A DNA stretch of 64,000 nt from a virus. Under the pieces are notes generated by a model. It saw only the letters and a list, made by a program, of their open reading frames with translations. It was not told the origin of the DNA and made no database searches. Shown piece by piece: positions 33,161 to 42,409 of the stretch. The number at the start of each line of letters is the position of its first letter. Position 1 is the stretch's first letter. A program made the translations under genes and the position numbers. The stretch covers positions 186,001-250,000 of IMG/VR virus record IMGVR_UViG_3300028840_008160; one strand, written 5' to 3'.

Positions 33161-33461
33161 TTGCAATACTAATTATGAAGTTTATTTGAAACGATCACCA
33201 CAGTTAATGATTATTAATTGTCCTTCATGCAAACAATCAATTTCAATTTGTGAAGGGCGAACTCAAATAGTAAACGAGTTAATAGTTTCACAAATTGAAA
33301 ATGCTGAAAATAATTTTGACTTGTTGTCTGTTTTGAATGGCATGTGTAAAAAAGTAGAGAGTCCGGCGCTGACTGCTGATGACATTATTAATTTACAAAT
33401 AGACTTACAGTCTTGCAAGTCTTTTGATGATGTAATGGATGTTATATGCAAGGCTCGATAA
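33126..33461 (+). CDS. Zinc-ribbon protein, 111 aa
   Basis: CPSC near residue 11 and CPSC near residue 31 form a zinc ribbon; the rest is helical. GAGGAGG ribosome site, but within a potential hairpin. No family recognised. Confidence 0.68.
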   Translation: MKSSCISFACPSCNTNYEVYLKRSPQLMIINCPSCKQSISICEGRTQIVNELIVSQIENAENNFDLLSVLNGMCKKVESPALTADDIINLQIDLQSCKSFDDVMDVICKAR

Positions 33462-33610
33462 GTAAAAAGCGATTGTATGAAGAACGAATCGTTAAAGTTA
33501 TTATGAAATTAGCGATATTGAAAGTGCTTAAATGTGATGAAATTGATATAGATAAATTTATAGATGAAAATTTCAATGATATAGTAACAGACGCATTAGA
33601 TTATGAGTGA
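33446..33610 (+). CDS. Hypothetical protein, 54 aa
   Basis: ATG 33446 overlaps the preceding end by 16 bases; ends overlapping the next ATG. Helical (IVKVIMKLAILKVLKC) then acidic. Packing supports translation; role unknown. Confidence 0.5.
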   Translation: MQGSISKKRLYEERIVKVIMKLAILKVLKCDEIDIDKFIDENFNDIVTDALDYE

Positions 33611-33923
33611 AAACAGACGATATCACATTTTAATAGAACAACAAATCAATATTTTTATTGATGTTTGTAGAAGCAGACTTAAAGAACAAGGTTTAGAGAA
33701 CAAAGTTTGGGTTGTTAAACACGAAGAAGAATCTATTGTAGGAATTGGCGACCCTGATAAATTGCCTCATAGTAAAGATTTTGGTTTCGTATTTTATTAT
33801 GAACAAATTTTGGGTAAGATGGAAGATGCAATAGCTGAATTTCAATTTAAGTTAGATCATTTTATCAAGGTCGCTAGATCAACTGGCAAATTTAAAGTAT
33901 TTAAAGATGGCTCGACGTCGTAA
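33603..33923 (+). CDS. Hypothetical protein, 106 aa
   Basis: Mixed alpha/beta; aromatic FGFVFYYEQI and helical end. Overlaps genes on both sides. No family recognised. Confidence 0.6.
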   Translation: MSENRRYHILIEQQINIFIDVCRSRLKEQGLENKVWVVKHEEESIVGIGDPDKLPHSKDFGFVFYYEQILGKMEDAIAEFQFKLDHFIKVARSTGKFKVFKDGSTS

Positions 33924-34431
33924 GAATAAGCTAATTAAGAGCATTGAACATGTTAATCTTGAATTAGATGAGATTGAGCACATTCTTGATTCAGCTAGTA
34001 TTACAGACGAAGTTGTTGATTTTTTAGCAAATAAATATCATGAGCAAATTGAATTAAATGAATCATATCGTAGGATTAGAGATATTATTGATCTTCTTGA
34101 CTTAACTAAACAAGATGAAATTGACATTTCAAATAGATTGTCTAAAGCTGCTAAGCGCAGCTTTTTTAGTTTAATGATATCAGGCGAGTTATCTAGATCT
34201 GATGTCATTTTTTTCGTCAAAAGTAATCTTGCTACTGATGATGATATCCAGCAAGTATTTGAAAAAACAGTATCGCACGATCTTGCCAGTATTGTGCTGC
34301 ATTGGCGACCATATTTATTTTTAAATCAACTTAAAAAATACTGTAGACGATATCATATTACAGAGCAGATGATTGAAGAATCGACACAACGTGTGATGCG
34401 AATAGAAAAGTTTAAATTCATGGTTCAATAA
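33907..34431 (+). CDS. Hypothetical helical protein, 174 aa
   Basis: Basic start MARRRKNK, then almost entirely charged helices. No catalytic motif. Overlaps the previous gene by 17 bases. Confidence 0.62.
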   Translation: MARRRKNKLIKSIEHVNLELDEIEHILDSASITDEVVDFLANKYHEQIELNESYRRIRDIIDLLDLTKQDEIDISNRLSKAAKRSFFSLMISGELSRSDVIFFVKSNLATDDDIQQVFEKTVSHDLASIVLHWRPYLFLNQLKKYCRRYHITEQMIEESTQRVMRIEKFKFMVQ

Positions 34432-34458
34432 AGCATATAGAATTTATTGGAGATAGTA

Positions 34459-35538
34459 ATGAATAGTTTAAATTTAGATGACTCAGATACAATAGATTTT
34501 GACGACGAGATAGATCTTGAATTACGTCGCCAGGAAGAGGATGATGAACAGAATGTCGATTCTGACAATTCTATTGACGATCAAAGCACTATAGAATTTG
34601 ATGATATCAATGTTGTTGATGATTTAGAAGAATTAGAAACTGAATTAACAGACAAAAGATCTGATAATGAAGTTATTGATGATTATTTGAAACCAAATTC
34701 ACGATGCATCTTATGTACAACGCCAATTTGGTCGCTCAAGTTAAACAAAGCTTATCTTGATGGCTGGTCATATAGTAAAATAATTGATGAGTTTTCAATC
34801 AAATTTGAAGAACGTACGGGGCGAGCATTAAATAAATCATTATTACATAGACATTTTAAGTCTCATTTTGATGCTAGAGCAGCTGCTATCGCCGAATACA
34901 ATAAACGACGATCTACAAGCAGTTCTGATCTTAGCCCGTCAACTGGTCAACGTGATATTTTTAGATTAGCAACGAATAAATATTTAGATGAATTAGAAAT
35001 ATTTGATGCTACTGCAAAAGAATTGATTACAAAGTATCAAGAATTAGAAGTATTAATTGAAGAAAAAAGATTTGCAGGAAAGAAATTTGGTATAGATGAA
35101 TTGATCACTAAGCAAGCACAGATACTTAATGCGTTAAATAAACAAGCGATATCAAAATTTAAAGCTTTATCTAGAGTTGATTTAGAAAGTAAACAAGGGC
35201 AGTTCTTAACTCAATTAAGTTTTATTGGCAGTAAAGCTGTCACGGGATTGTCACAATTTAGTAAACAACAACAGCTTTTAAGTCCACAAGAAATGGAACG
35301 AATCTATTTAAGTGTTGTCATTCGACAAATGCTTGCTAGATTGGAAGACCCGTTAAAAACTACATTTGGTGTTGTACCCAAAGATCAAAAAACATTGTTC
35401 TATAGAGAATTGAAAAAAGCTGTTGAAGGCATTCAGGATGGAATAAGTGCTGATTTTGATAAACAGATAAAAGTAGAAACGCAGAAATTGATCGAGCAGA
35501 AGAGCGGTCATTCTGATACTCCAACAATCATTCCTTAA
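34459..35538 (+). CDS. Hypothetical DNA-binding-like protein, 359 aa
   Basis: An acidic N-terminal 75 residues, then CILC followed by KLNKAYLDGWSYSKIIDEFS and LLHRHFKSHFD, an HTH-like layout seen in small-terminase-type proteins, then a helical C-terminal half. The terminase idea is speculative: no large subunit is in this window. ATG 34459 with TTGGAGA upstream is chosen. Confidence 0.6.
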   Translation: MNSLNLDDSDTIDFDDEIDLELRRQEEDDEQNVDSDNSIDDQSTIEFDDINVVDDLEELETELTDKRSDNEVIDDYLKPNSRCILCTTPIWSLKLNKAYLDGWSYSKIIDEFSIKFEERTGRALNKSLLHRHFKSHFDARAAAIAEYNKRRSTSSSDLSPSTGQRDIFRLATNKYLDELEIFDATAKELITKYQELEVLIEEKRFAGKKFGIDELITKQAQILNALNKQAISKFKALSRVDLESKQGQFLTQLSFIGSKAVTGLSQFSKQQQLLSPQEMERIYLSVVIRQMLARLEDPLKTTFGVVPKDQKTLFYRELKKAVEGIQDGISADFDKQIKVETQKLIEQKSGHSDTPTIIP

Positions 35539-35551
35539 AAGGAGGTTTTTT

Positions 35552-35878
35552 GTGGCTAATTTAACAAGCAACATTCAAACTCTCAAAGACGCGATTGCTG
35601 AGTTTGAAGCTCAGTATACTCGGTATACTGAGAATGATGTAAATTCTGCCGGTTCACGGTCACGTAAAGCATTGATGACTGCTAAAAAGGAAATCAATGG
35701 TTTACGTAAAGTGATTCTCGAAGAGCAGAAGGCAAAGAAAGCTGAGCGTCGTGCGAAAAAAGCTGATGCAAAAGCTGCAAAAGCTGCTAAAGCTGAGAAT
35801 AAAGCAGAAGGTAAGAAAGGTAAGAAGGGCAAAAAAGGAAAAGCAGCAGAGGCAACGGAAGAAAGTTCTGAAGAATAA
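35552..35878 (+). CDS. Histone H1/Hc1-like basic DNA-binding protein (GTG start)
   Basis: 108 aa from GTG 35552 with AAAGGAGG upstream. The middle SAGSRSRKALMTAKKEING followed by LRKVILEEQKAKK recalls chlamydial-type Hc1. The C-terminus is Lys/Ala/Gly-rich (GKKGKKGKKGKA) with an acidic tip. G/C-richer codons than its neighbours suggest high expression. Probably compacts DNA, possibly with the HU-like protein. Confidence 0.68.
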   Translation: MANLTSNIQTLKDAIAEFEAQYTRYTENDVNSAGSRSRKALMTAKKEINGLRKVILEEQKAKKAERRAKKADAKAAKAAKAENKAEGKKGKKGKKGKAAEATEESSEE

Positions 35879-35900
35879 TTGAAGAATAATTGCAATTTGT

Positions 35901-35930
35901 GGGCAGTGACAAATGTCACTGCCCATATTT
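35901..35930 (+). terminator. Probable terminator after the Hc1-like gene
   Basis: A 10-11-bp perfect stem (35901-35911 with 35914-35924) followed by ATATTTAT. The stem is very strong but the T tract is poor. Confidence 0.65.
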
Positions 35931-35948
35931 ATAAGGAGAAAAATTACA

Positions 35949-36215
35949 ATGATTATTAAGAAATCACAAAGAGATGAAACAAAGGGAACGTTGGTTATAA
36001 CGAGCGACGACAAAATTGGCCGGTCAGATGCAAGATTAGTATCGTTAATTAATCGTGTTGGACGTGAAATAGGTCGAGATAATTTTGAATCTTCGTATCA
36101 TTGTGAAGATACATATAAACAAGATACATCAGTGTTAACATTTGATTGGGCTGTTAGAGACAAAGTGTCTAAAGTTGTACGGTTGTGTAATTTTATGGTA
36201 AGCATCGATGAATGA
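35949..36215 (+). CDS. Hypothetical protein, 88 aa
   Basis: AAGGAG upstream of ATG 35949. Basic N-terminus, mixed structure. No family recognised; overlaps the next gene by 8 bases. Confidence 0.65.
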   Translation: MIIKKSQRDETKGTLVITSDDKIGRSDARLVSLINRVGREIGRDNFESSYHCEDTYKQDTSVLTFDWAVRDKVSKVVRLCNFMVSIDE

Positions 36216-36420
36216 ACAACTTGATAACAAACAAATTAGAACTGAAATCTCAAAGTGGATGGGTGAGTTATTTGACAAAGATGTGCTTGTTAATGATGTC
36301 AAACGACATGTTGCTGCTGCAACTAAGAAAGTTGTCGAAGCACAACTTAAAGGTATAGTTATTACTAGAGAAATATTACGTAATTTGTTTAAGGAAACTG
36401 AAAGTGACTTTCAACGCTGA
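36208..36420 (+). CDS. Hypothetical protein, 70 aa
   Basis: Charged helical protein in a chain of overlapping small genes. No motif. Confidence 0.6.
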   Translation: MNEQLDNKQIRTEISKWMGELFDKDVLVNDVKRHVAAATKKVVEAQLKGIVITREILRNLFKETESDFQR

Positions 36421-36733
36421 AGAAAAACAAATTATTGTTGATTCAATGAAGCTGCATTTGCAAGTAATAAAACAGCGTTATAGCGAAGACAGAATTCGAC
36501 AGATGACAACAAAAATGGCTGGTGTTGCTCGCAAATTAGATGAAATTGATATATCAGAATCTGAAAAATTGCCAGGCATTACGGATGAACAATTCGAAAA
36601 TGTCTGTAAAATATGTGACAAATTTAAGGGTCATTGTATTGATGCAGTAGCAAAAAAATTTCCTGGAAAATGTGATCCGATACTTCATTACAATAGAGGA
36701 GTAGAAAATGGCAAGGAAAAAGAACAAAACTGA
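36404..36733 (+). CDS. Hypothetical Cys-containing protein, 109 aa (GTG start)
   Basis: GTG 36404, AAGGA upstream. The C-terminal half has CKICDKFKGHC...KC, a possible metal site. Overlaps both neighbours. Confidence 0.6.
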   Translation: MTFNAEEKQIIVDSMKLHLQVIKQRYSEDRIRQMTTKMAGVARKLDEIDISESEKLPGITDEQFENVCKICDKFKGHCIDAVAKKFPGKCDPILHYNRGVENGKEKEQN

Positions 36734-37085
36734 GCAAGGACAATCTGTAGATGAAGCGGCTCGGTTAAAAGAAGGAGATATTGTTGTCGATCCCGAGACA
36801 TATCTTCAGCTTCAGCTTGCTACAATTGATAATGATATTGCTTTAGCAGAAATACAAGTAGCTGATGCTCAACTTGAAGTGGCTAAAGCTAAACAACGAA
36901 AATCACAAACAATCATTGATTTTAATATTGATCAACTTAAGAAACGGCAAGCCGAAGATGCTAAAAACAACGAAAAACCTGTAGAAAAGTCTGCAGAAGC
37001 TACTATAGAAACTCCTGTAGTTAATGCACAACCTACGATGAATAGAGCAGCTCGTCGTCAACGAAAGAAAATGCGACTTAAATAG
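36708..37085 (+). CDS. Hypothetical coiled-coil protein, 125 aa
   Basis: AGGAG before ATG 36708. A helical Gln/Ala/Glu-rich middle (about 30-90) and a basic C-terminus (RAARRQRKKMRLK). Confidence 0.62.
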   Translation: MARKKNKTEQGQSVDEAARLKEGDIVVDPETYLQLQLATIDNDIALAEIQVADAQLEVAKAKQRKSQTIIDFNIDQLKKRQAEDAKNNEKPVEKSAEATIETPVVNAQPTMNRAARRQRKKMRLK

Positions 37086-37089
37086 TATT

Positions 37090-37281
37090 ATGTATAATGA
37101 TGAATTAGATTTTGATAGTGATGACAATTATTACTTTTTTGATGAAGAAGGTAATGTTGTTGATGAAGATATTGCTGATTTAATGAAGAATGCAATAACT
37201 AATGATATAGACAATTTAGATGGGTTAGATCAGTTAGATTTTGAAGATGCAGAAGACGAAGACGACTACGAAAGTTTATAA
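37090..37281 (+). CDS. Small highly acidic protein, 63 aa
   Basis: About 40% Asp/Glu. Acidic phage mini-proteins are often DNA mimics or protein inhibitors, but nothing here shows which. Overlaps the next gene. Confidence 0.55.
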   Translation: MYNDELDFDSDDNYYFFDEEGNVVDEDIADLMKNAITNDIDNLDGLDQLDFEDAEDEDDYESL

Positions 37282-37435
37282 GCAACGCTCACGAACAGAC
37301 ATTGAGAATGAGTTTTTGAGCATTAAAGATGCAATATTTAAGACATCTTTAACAGAGGCAATATTAAACAATCAGCGATTAATTTTAGAAATCCTCCTCG
37401 ATATCCGCGATCAACTGCATTCACGTAAATCTTAA
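37247..37435 (+). CDS. Hypothetical protein, 62 aa
   Basis: ATG 37247, overlapping the acidic protein by 35 bases. Basic start and a C-terminal Leu/Ile helix (QRLILEILLDIRDQL). No family recognised. Confidence 0.5.
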   Translation: MQKTKTTTKVYKQRSRTDIENEFLSIKDAIFKTSLTEAILNNQRLILEILLDIRDQLHSRKS

Positions 37436-37476
37436 ATTGATAATTTTACCCATTCTATAATTGTAAAGGATATAGT

Positions 37477-39000
37477 ATGGGTAAACATTACATTATAGTA
37501 CAAAAAGATTTTGTAAAATATGCTGCTGTCGATCGCTTGCGACAGTGGTGGGAGTCATTATCTTATAACGAGCAGCATCGTTATCTAAAACTCCATCCTA
37601 AAAGCAAACTTAAGCTGACAAAAACAAAAGAACAACAAGCTGTCAGCCTGTTAAGTTCCATTGTAAGACGATCACCGTTTAAAGGAAAAGCATTTCTTGC
37701 TGGTGGATACGTTAGAGATGAATTATTAGGTTTAAAACCAAAAGACATCGATGTTACTGTTGAATCATTAAACGGTGGAATAGATTTAGCTAACTATGTA
37801 GCATTTGAATTAGATCTTAGAGACCCTGTAATTTTTCCAACATTTGGCACAGCAAAAATAATGTTAAAATCAGGTGTTGACATTGAATTTGTTCAAACTA
37901 GAAATGAAGAATATGTTAGACATAGTCGTAAACCAAAAACAACATATGGCACATTGCAAGAAGATGTTGAGCGTCGAGATTTTACTATTAATACATTGTT
38001 GAAAGATCTATCTACAGGTGAAATTTTAGATTTGACAGGTAAAGGACTGAAAGATTTAAAAGATGGCATTGTTCGTACACCGTTAGATCCTAATATAACA
38101 TTCAATGACGATCCACTTAGAATGATTAGAGCTATTCGATTTGCGACAAAATATAATTTTAAATTAGCTGACAATATTGTACCTGCGATTAAAACTAATG
38201 CTAATGAATTAAAATGGGTGTCTAAAGAACGAATTAGAGATGAATTAAACAATATTTTGTTAACAAAAAGACCGAGTCAAGGTCTTGAGTTAATGAAAGA
38301 CACTGGTTTACTAAAAGTCGTTTTACCTGAATTATTAGATTTAGTTGGATTAAAACAAGGAAAATATCATTATACTGATGCATGGCGGCATACATTGCAA
38401 GTACTTGATAATACTAAACCAGTTCAAGATCTAGATTCTGGTGCGCCTATAGACAGACTTGCAGCGTTATTGCATGACATTGCTAAACCAAAAACTAAAT
38501 CTGTAACTGATCAAGGTGATATTCATTTTTACAGTCATGATGAGAAATCTAGTGAAATGGCTAAAGACATTTTAAGTAGATTAAAATATTCGAATAAAGT
38601 TATTGATGATGTGTCTAAAATTGTAGGCTTGCATATGAGAACTGTTGGAAGTAGCAAATGGAGTGATGCTGCTGTTCGTAGATTTATTAGAGACACTGAG
38701 CCATTGACTGATAATTTGTTTGATCTATTATTGGCAGATAGAAAGTCTCATCATCCACAAAAATCTGATCCGGCATCAATATTAATGTTGATGAAACGTG
38801 TTGATGAAGCAAAAAAAGAAATACATAAAGTAAGAAGTTTGCCAATCACGAGTCACAAAATAATGGAAATTTTGAATATAAAACCAGGGCCGCAAGTTGG
38901 CGAAGCGCGAGACTATTTAGCAGAAGAATTGCTAGAAGATCCAAATATGACAGAAACAGACGCAATCGAATTATTAAAGAAAAAGTTTTTAGTTGTTTGA
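37477..39000 (+). CDS. CCA-adding enzyme / tRNA nucleotidyltransferase with HD domain
   Basis: 507 aa. N-terminal 55 residues form a module shared with other proteins in this window (DFVKYA...WWESLSYNEQHRYLKLHPKSK). Then the class II nucleotidyltransferase core: AGGYVRDELLGLKPKDIDV, RRDFTINTLL, DDPLRMIRAIRFA; then an HD domain, LAALLHDIAKPK. It would repair or add tRNA 3' CCA. Could protect tRNAs from host anticodon-nuclease defence, which is inference. Confidence 0.9.
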   Translation: MGKHYIIVQKDFVKYAAVDRLRQWWESLSYNEQHRYLKLHPKSKLKLTKTKEQQAVSLLSSIVRRSPFKGKAFLAGGYVRDELLGLKPKDIDVTVESLNGGIDLANYVAFELDLRDPVIFPTFGTAKIMLKSGVDIEFVQTRNEEYVRHSRKPKTTYGTLQEDVERRDFTINTLLKDLSTGEILDLTGKGLKDLKDGIVRTPLDPNITFNDDPLRMIRAIRFATKYNFKLADNIVPAIKTNANELKWVSKERIRDELNNILLTKRPSQGLELMKDTGLLKVVLPELLDLVGLKQGKYHYTDAWRHTLQVLDNTKPVQDLDSGAPIDRLAALLHDIAKPKTKSVTDQGDIHFYSHDEKSSEMAKDILSRLKYSNKVIDDVSKIVGLHMRTVGSSKWSDAAVRRFIRDTEPLTDNLFDLLLADRKSHHPQKSDPASILMLMKRVDEAKKEIHKVRSLPITSHKIMEILNIKPGPQVGEARDYLAEELLEDPNMTETDAIELLKKKFLVV

Positions 39001-39054
39001 TAGCATCATTATATCTAAGAGAATTTGACTTGAATATTATTTGGAGGTTGAATG

Positions 39055-40404
39055 ATGAATCACATTGCACAAATTTGCGATGAATTCGTGAAGCTGTCAG
39101 CACCATGGTGGCAGGGAAAACGCTTTAGGCACCCTGATACAGGTAATAGAGTTAGATTTAAGTCATTACCACCAGAAGAGCAGAAACGATTAAATGCTCT
39201 TCATAAAGGTAAAGCTGATAAAAAGAAAGAAAGAGTCAAAGCTAAAGCTGACAAAGCTAAGCTTAGAAAAGAGCGAGCTAAAAAACGTTTAGAGAGAAAG
39301 AAAGAAAGAGAACAACGTAAAAAAGATCGAGCTAAGAGACGCAAGGAACGTGAAAAGAAACGTTTAGAAAAAGCAAAAGCATTTAAAGAAATGACACCGG
39401 AATCGCATCCTAACTTTTTTACTAAAAGTGGCAAACGACTAAATACAACAAGAGGCATGTTGCCCGGTGTACCTGTCGAGATTAATCCTGATTGGGATCC
39501 TGAGAAAGATAATCATTATTATGCTAAACAAATTAATCCAAAGACAGGTCGGCCGCTTCATTATTATACAGAAGATTTTATTAAACGGCATGATAAAATC
39601 AAGTTTGCTAATAATCAACGTTTTGGGGAATTATTACCAAAAATTAGACAGAAATATACAAATCTTCTTCGTAGTGATAATCCTCGTGATAAAGTTTATG
39701 CTACAGCCATTGCGCTTGTTGATCAAGGTGCTATGAGGATTGGAAACAAGAAAAGTGAAGAAGATGATGTTCGTGGACTGCATAATTTGCAAGTCAAACA
39801 TCTTGATTTAACTGGCGATAAAGCTACATTTTCATATGTAGGAAAGAAGAAGAAAGATCAAAGACATTCGTTTAATGTTGATAAAACTGTTAAGAATAAT
39901 TTGCAAGAATTGACTGCTGGTAAAAATCCTGAAGATCCAATTTTTACATGGAAAAAAGATGATGAAGAGATCAGAATTGCTCCAAAATTAGTAAACAGAT
40001 TCTTGCGTCAAAAACTAGGATCAAATGTAACAATTCATCATTTCCGTCATTATCATGGTACTAGAATAGCTGATGAATATTTAAGAGGCATAGACACTGA
40101 AAAGATTACGCCAAGACAAGCTGCTAGAGCTGTTAGAGAGGCAACTGTTGCTGTATCTGAAAAGCTTGGTAATACGCCGAATGTTGCACGTAAACATTAT
40201 ATTGATCCAACAGTATTTCAAATGTTTTTTAAGAGGGCGGGTATGAAACCACCAAAAGCAGCAGCAGTCGAAGTTGGTATAAAGAAACGAGCGCAAGACG
40301 AATTTAGCATTTCTTCGTCATATGGTATTACACCAGAAGAAGAAGAATTTAATGCTAGATTATGGGAAGTCAAACTTGAAGATTTAGAATCAGATAATGC
40401 TTAA
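39055..40404 (+). CDS. Type IB DNA topoisomerase
   Basis: About 449 aa. Begins with the leader NHIAQICDEFVKLSAPWW, then a very basic Lys/Arg/Glu helix (about 55-110). The catalytic part has RIGNKKSEEDDVRGLHNLQ, IHHFRHYHGT and NTPNVARKHYIDP, whose Tyr is the likely nucleophile; these match poxvirus/bacterial type IB enzymes. It relaxes supercoils. The leader and basic helix are unusual and may target it to the virion. ATG 39055 has better spacing to GGAGG than 39052. Confidence 0.88.
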   Translation: MNHIAQICDEFVKLSAPWWQGKRFRHPDTGNRVRFKSLPPEEQKRLNALHKGKADKKKERVKAKADKAKLRKERAKKRLERKKEREQRKKDRAKRRKEREKKRLEKAKAFKEMTPESHPNFFTKSGKRLNTTRGMLPGVPVEINPDWDPEKDNHYYAKQINPKTGRPLHYYTEDFIKRHDKIKFANNQRFGELLPKIRQKYTNLLRSDNPRDKVYATAIALVDQGAMRIGNKKSEEDDVRGLHNLQVKHLDLTGDKATFSYVGKKKKDQRHSFNVDKTVKNNLQELTAGKNPEDPIFTWKKDDEEIRIAPKLVNRFLRQKLGSNVTIHHFRHYHGTRIADEYLRGIDTEKITPRQAARAVREATVAVSEKLGNTPNVARKHYIDPTVFQMFFKRAGMKPPKAAAVEVGIKKRAQDEFSISSSYGITPEEEEFNARLWEVKLEDLESDNA

Positions 40405-40436
40405 ATTCTCTAATTCTAATAACATATTAGATTAAT

Positions 40437-40814
40437 ATGGAAGAAGAACTGCGAAGTCTTATCGAGGATGTCATAAAGAACTGCAATCATTCTACGACGA
40501 CAGATTGGCTGTCGTACTGTATACTTAGATCTGTCAAGGCTGAAGTTCTTAGTGACAAAAAAGTAATTGATCGTCGATTACTTACTAGTGGCATTCCGGC
40601 AGTTAATTCAAAAAGATTAATGGATAATGATTTTTATCAAATGCAAAGTAATGAATGGAAACAAGCGTATAGACTTTTATGTAGACCAGAATTTACCATC
40701 TGTATTGACATTGTTGAAGACGTTAAAATAGATGAGGCTGATAATCATTTTGTAAACGTCTTTGCTCGTCAATTGTTTATTCTTTTTAGAGACCCAGATG
40801 GTCCTGCCAGATAA
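40437..40814 (+). CDS. Hypothetical protein, 125 aa
   Basis: Mixed alpha/beta with NEWKQAYRLLCRPEF. No strong ribosome site. No family recognised. Confidence 0.58.
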   Translation: MEEELRSLIEDVIKNCNHSTTTDWLSYCILRSVKAEVLSDKKVIDRRLLTSGIPAVNSKRLMDNDFYQMQSNEWKQAYRLLCRPEFTICIDIVEDVKIDEADNHFVNVFARQLFILFRDPDGPAR

Positions 40815-40891
40815 TCCTCGCAACAATTCTTCCAGTTGTTTTCTTGAAAAAAATCTTCTTGTTTCATCTTGATTAAAATAATGGATGAATT

Positions 40892-42400
40892 ATGAGTGTA
40901 GATGAAAATCAGAAAAAAGCAATATTAGACGTAATTAGTTTATTAAAGTCTTCGTTTGACATTAAAGACGATGACGCAGTTGTTATTGCTCAAAGATTTA
41001 GTGATCAAGAACATGCATTAAATGATAAGCTTGAAGTCATAAAAAAGCGAGAACAAGAGTTAGATCATAATACTAGATTGAAGTTGCAACAAATTAAAAG
41101 TGATCAAAATGAAATAAGAAAACAACAGCATGATATTAGTCAACAGTTTAGGGATTTGAAACTTAAGATTGATGCATTAACTAGTCAAGAACGATCGATG
41201 AATGATCGTACAAATAATCTTAAACAGAGAGAGCAACAATTACAAGGGCAAAAAGAACAAATATTACAAGAATTAGAAAAAGTTGCTAGTCTATCTAGAC
41301 ATGAAGCATTAAATCGATTGTGTTCTAAATTAGAAAATGAAGCTAAGTTAAAAGTTGATAGACGAATAAGTGAAATGTTAAATGAAGCACAGATGACAAT
41401 GCAGACAAAAGCTAGAGATATTTTAGCTTATACGATTCAAAAAGAAACTGTTGATGTTATAACTAATTTAGCAACATCAACTGTGGATTTACCGGATGAT
41501 TCAATTAAAGGTAAGATAATAGGTCGTGAGGGTCGAAATATTAAATCATTTGAAGAAATAACGGGTGTAACTGTACTTATAGATGATACTCCAGAAACAA
41601 TTGTTTTATCATGTTACGATCCTGCTCGTAGAGAAATTGCTAGATTAGCCATGGTGCGGTTGATTGCTGATGGCAGAATACACCCGAGACGAATTGAAGA
41701 AATTGTTGAATTAGCAACAAACGAATTTAATGAAGAAGTTGTACGAATCGGTCAGGAAATGATTACAAAACATGATGTGCCTGACGTTCACCCTGAATTG
41801 ATTAAAACATTAGGGAAATTAAAATATCGCTCAAGTTATTCGCAAAACGTATTAGCTCATAGTGAAGAAGTTGCTTTAATAGCAGCCGATATTGCTAGCG
41901 AACTAGGGTTTAATAAGAAATTACTATTACGTGCCGGATTATTTCATGATATAGGTAAAGTGTTAGATAGAAATGAAGCTGGATCTCATGCTGAATTGGG
42001 TGCTGAATTTGCAAGACGCTATAACGAATCAGATCAAATTTGTCGACTTATAGCAGAACATCATGATAACGAACCAGCATCAGTGCAAACATGGATTATT
42101 AAAACAGCTGATACAATATCATCTGCAAGACCTGGTGCAAGGCAAGATTCATTTGATGCGTATATAAAACGATTACAAGATCTTGAAAGGATTGCTACAT
42201 CGTTTGCAGGTATTAAAGCAGCGTATGCAATGATGGCCGGTAGAGAGTTAAGAGTCATTGTTGAGCCTGACAGTATATCTGATGCTCAAATTGAAATTAT
42301 TGCAGATAACATAACAAATAAAATTCAAGGAACAATGACTTATCCTGGTCAGATCAAAGTAATTGTAATACGAGAAAAGCGGCAAGTCAGATACGCATAG
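40892..42400 (+). CDS. Ribonuclease Y-like endoribonuclease
   Basis: 502 aa. Coiled coil (about 40-150), KH domain GKIIGREGRNIKSFEEITGV near 206, HD domain LFHDIGKVLDR near 350, and the conserved SARPGARQDSFDAYI and VIVEPDSI. It matches bacterial RNase Y throughout except that the N-terminal membrane anchor is missing, so it should be soluble. RNase Y starts mRNA decay in Bacillota. It sits beside a YhaM-like exonuclease gene. Confidence 0.92.
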   Translation: MSVDENQKKAILDVISLLKSSFDIKDDDAVVIAQRFSDQEHALNDKLEVIKKREQELDHNTRLKLQQIKSDQNEIRKQQHDISQQFRDLKLKIDALTSQERSMNDRTNNLKQREQQLQGQKEQILQELEKVASLSRHEALNRLCSKLENEAKLKVDRRISEMLNEAQMTMQTKARDILAYTIQKETVDVITNLATSTVDLPDDSIKGKIIGREGRNIKSFEEITGVTVLIDDTPETIVLSCYDPARREIARLAMVRLIADGRIHPRRIEEIVELATNEFNEEVVRIGQEMITKHDVPDVHPELIKTLGKLKYRSSYSQNVLAHSEEVALIAADIASELGFNKKLLLRAGLFHDIGKVLDRNEAGSHAELGAEFARRYNESDQICRLIAEHHDNEPASVQTWIIKTADTISSARPGARQDSFDAYIKRLQDLERIATSFAGIKAAYAMMAGRELRVIVEPDSISDAQIEIIADNITNKIQGTMTYPGQIKVIVIREKRQVRYA

Positions 42401-42409
42401 GAGGGCAAC

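Noticed and set aside
34459-35538. Small terminase subunit
   Set aside because: HTH-like outline only; no large subunit or packaging gene is in the window, so it is left as hypothetical.
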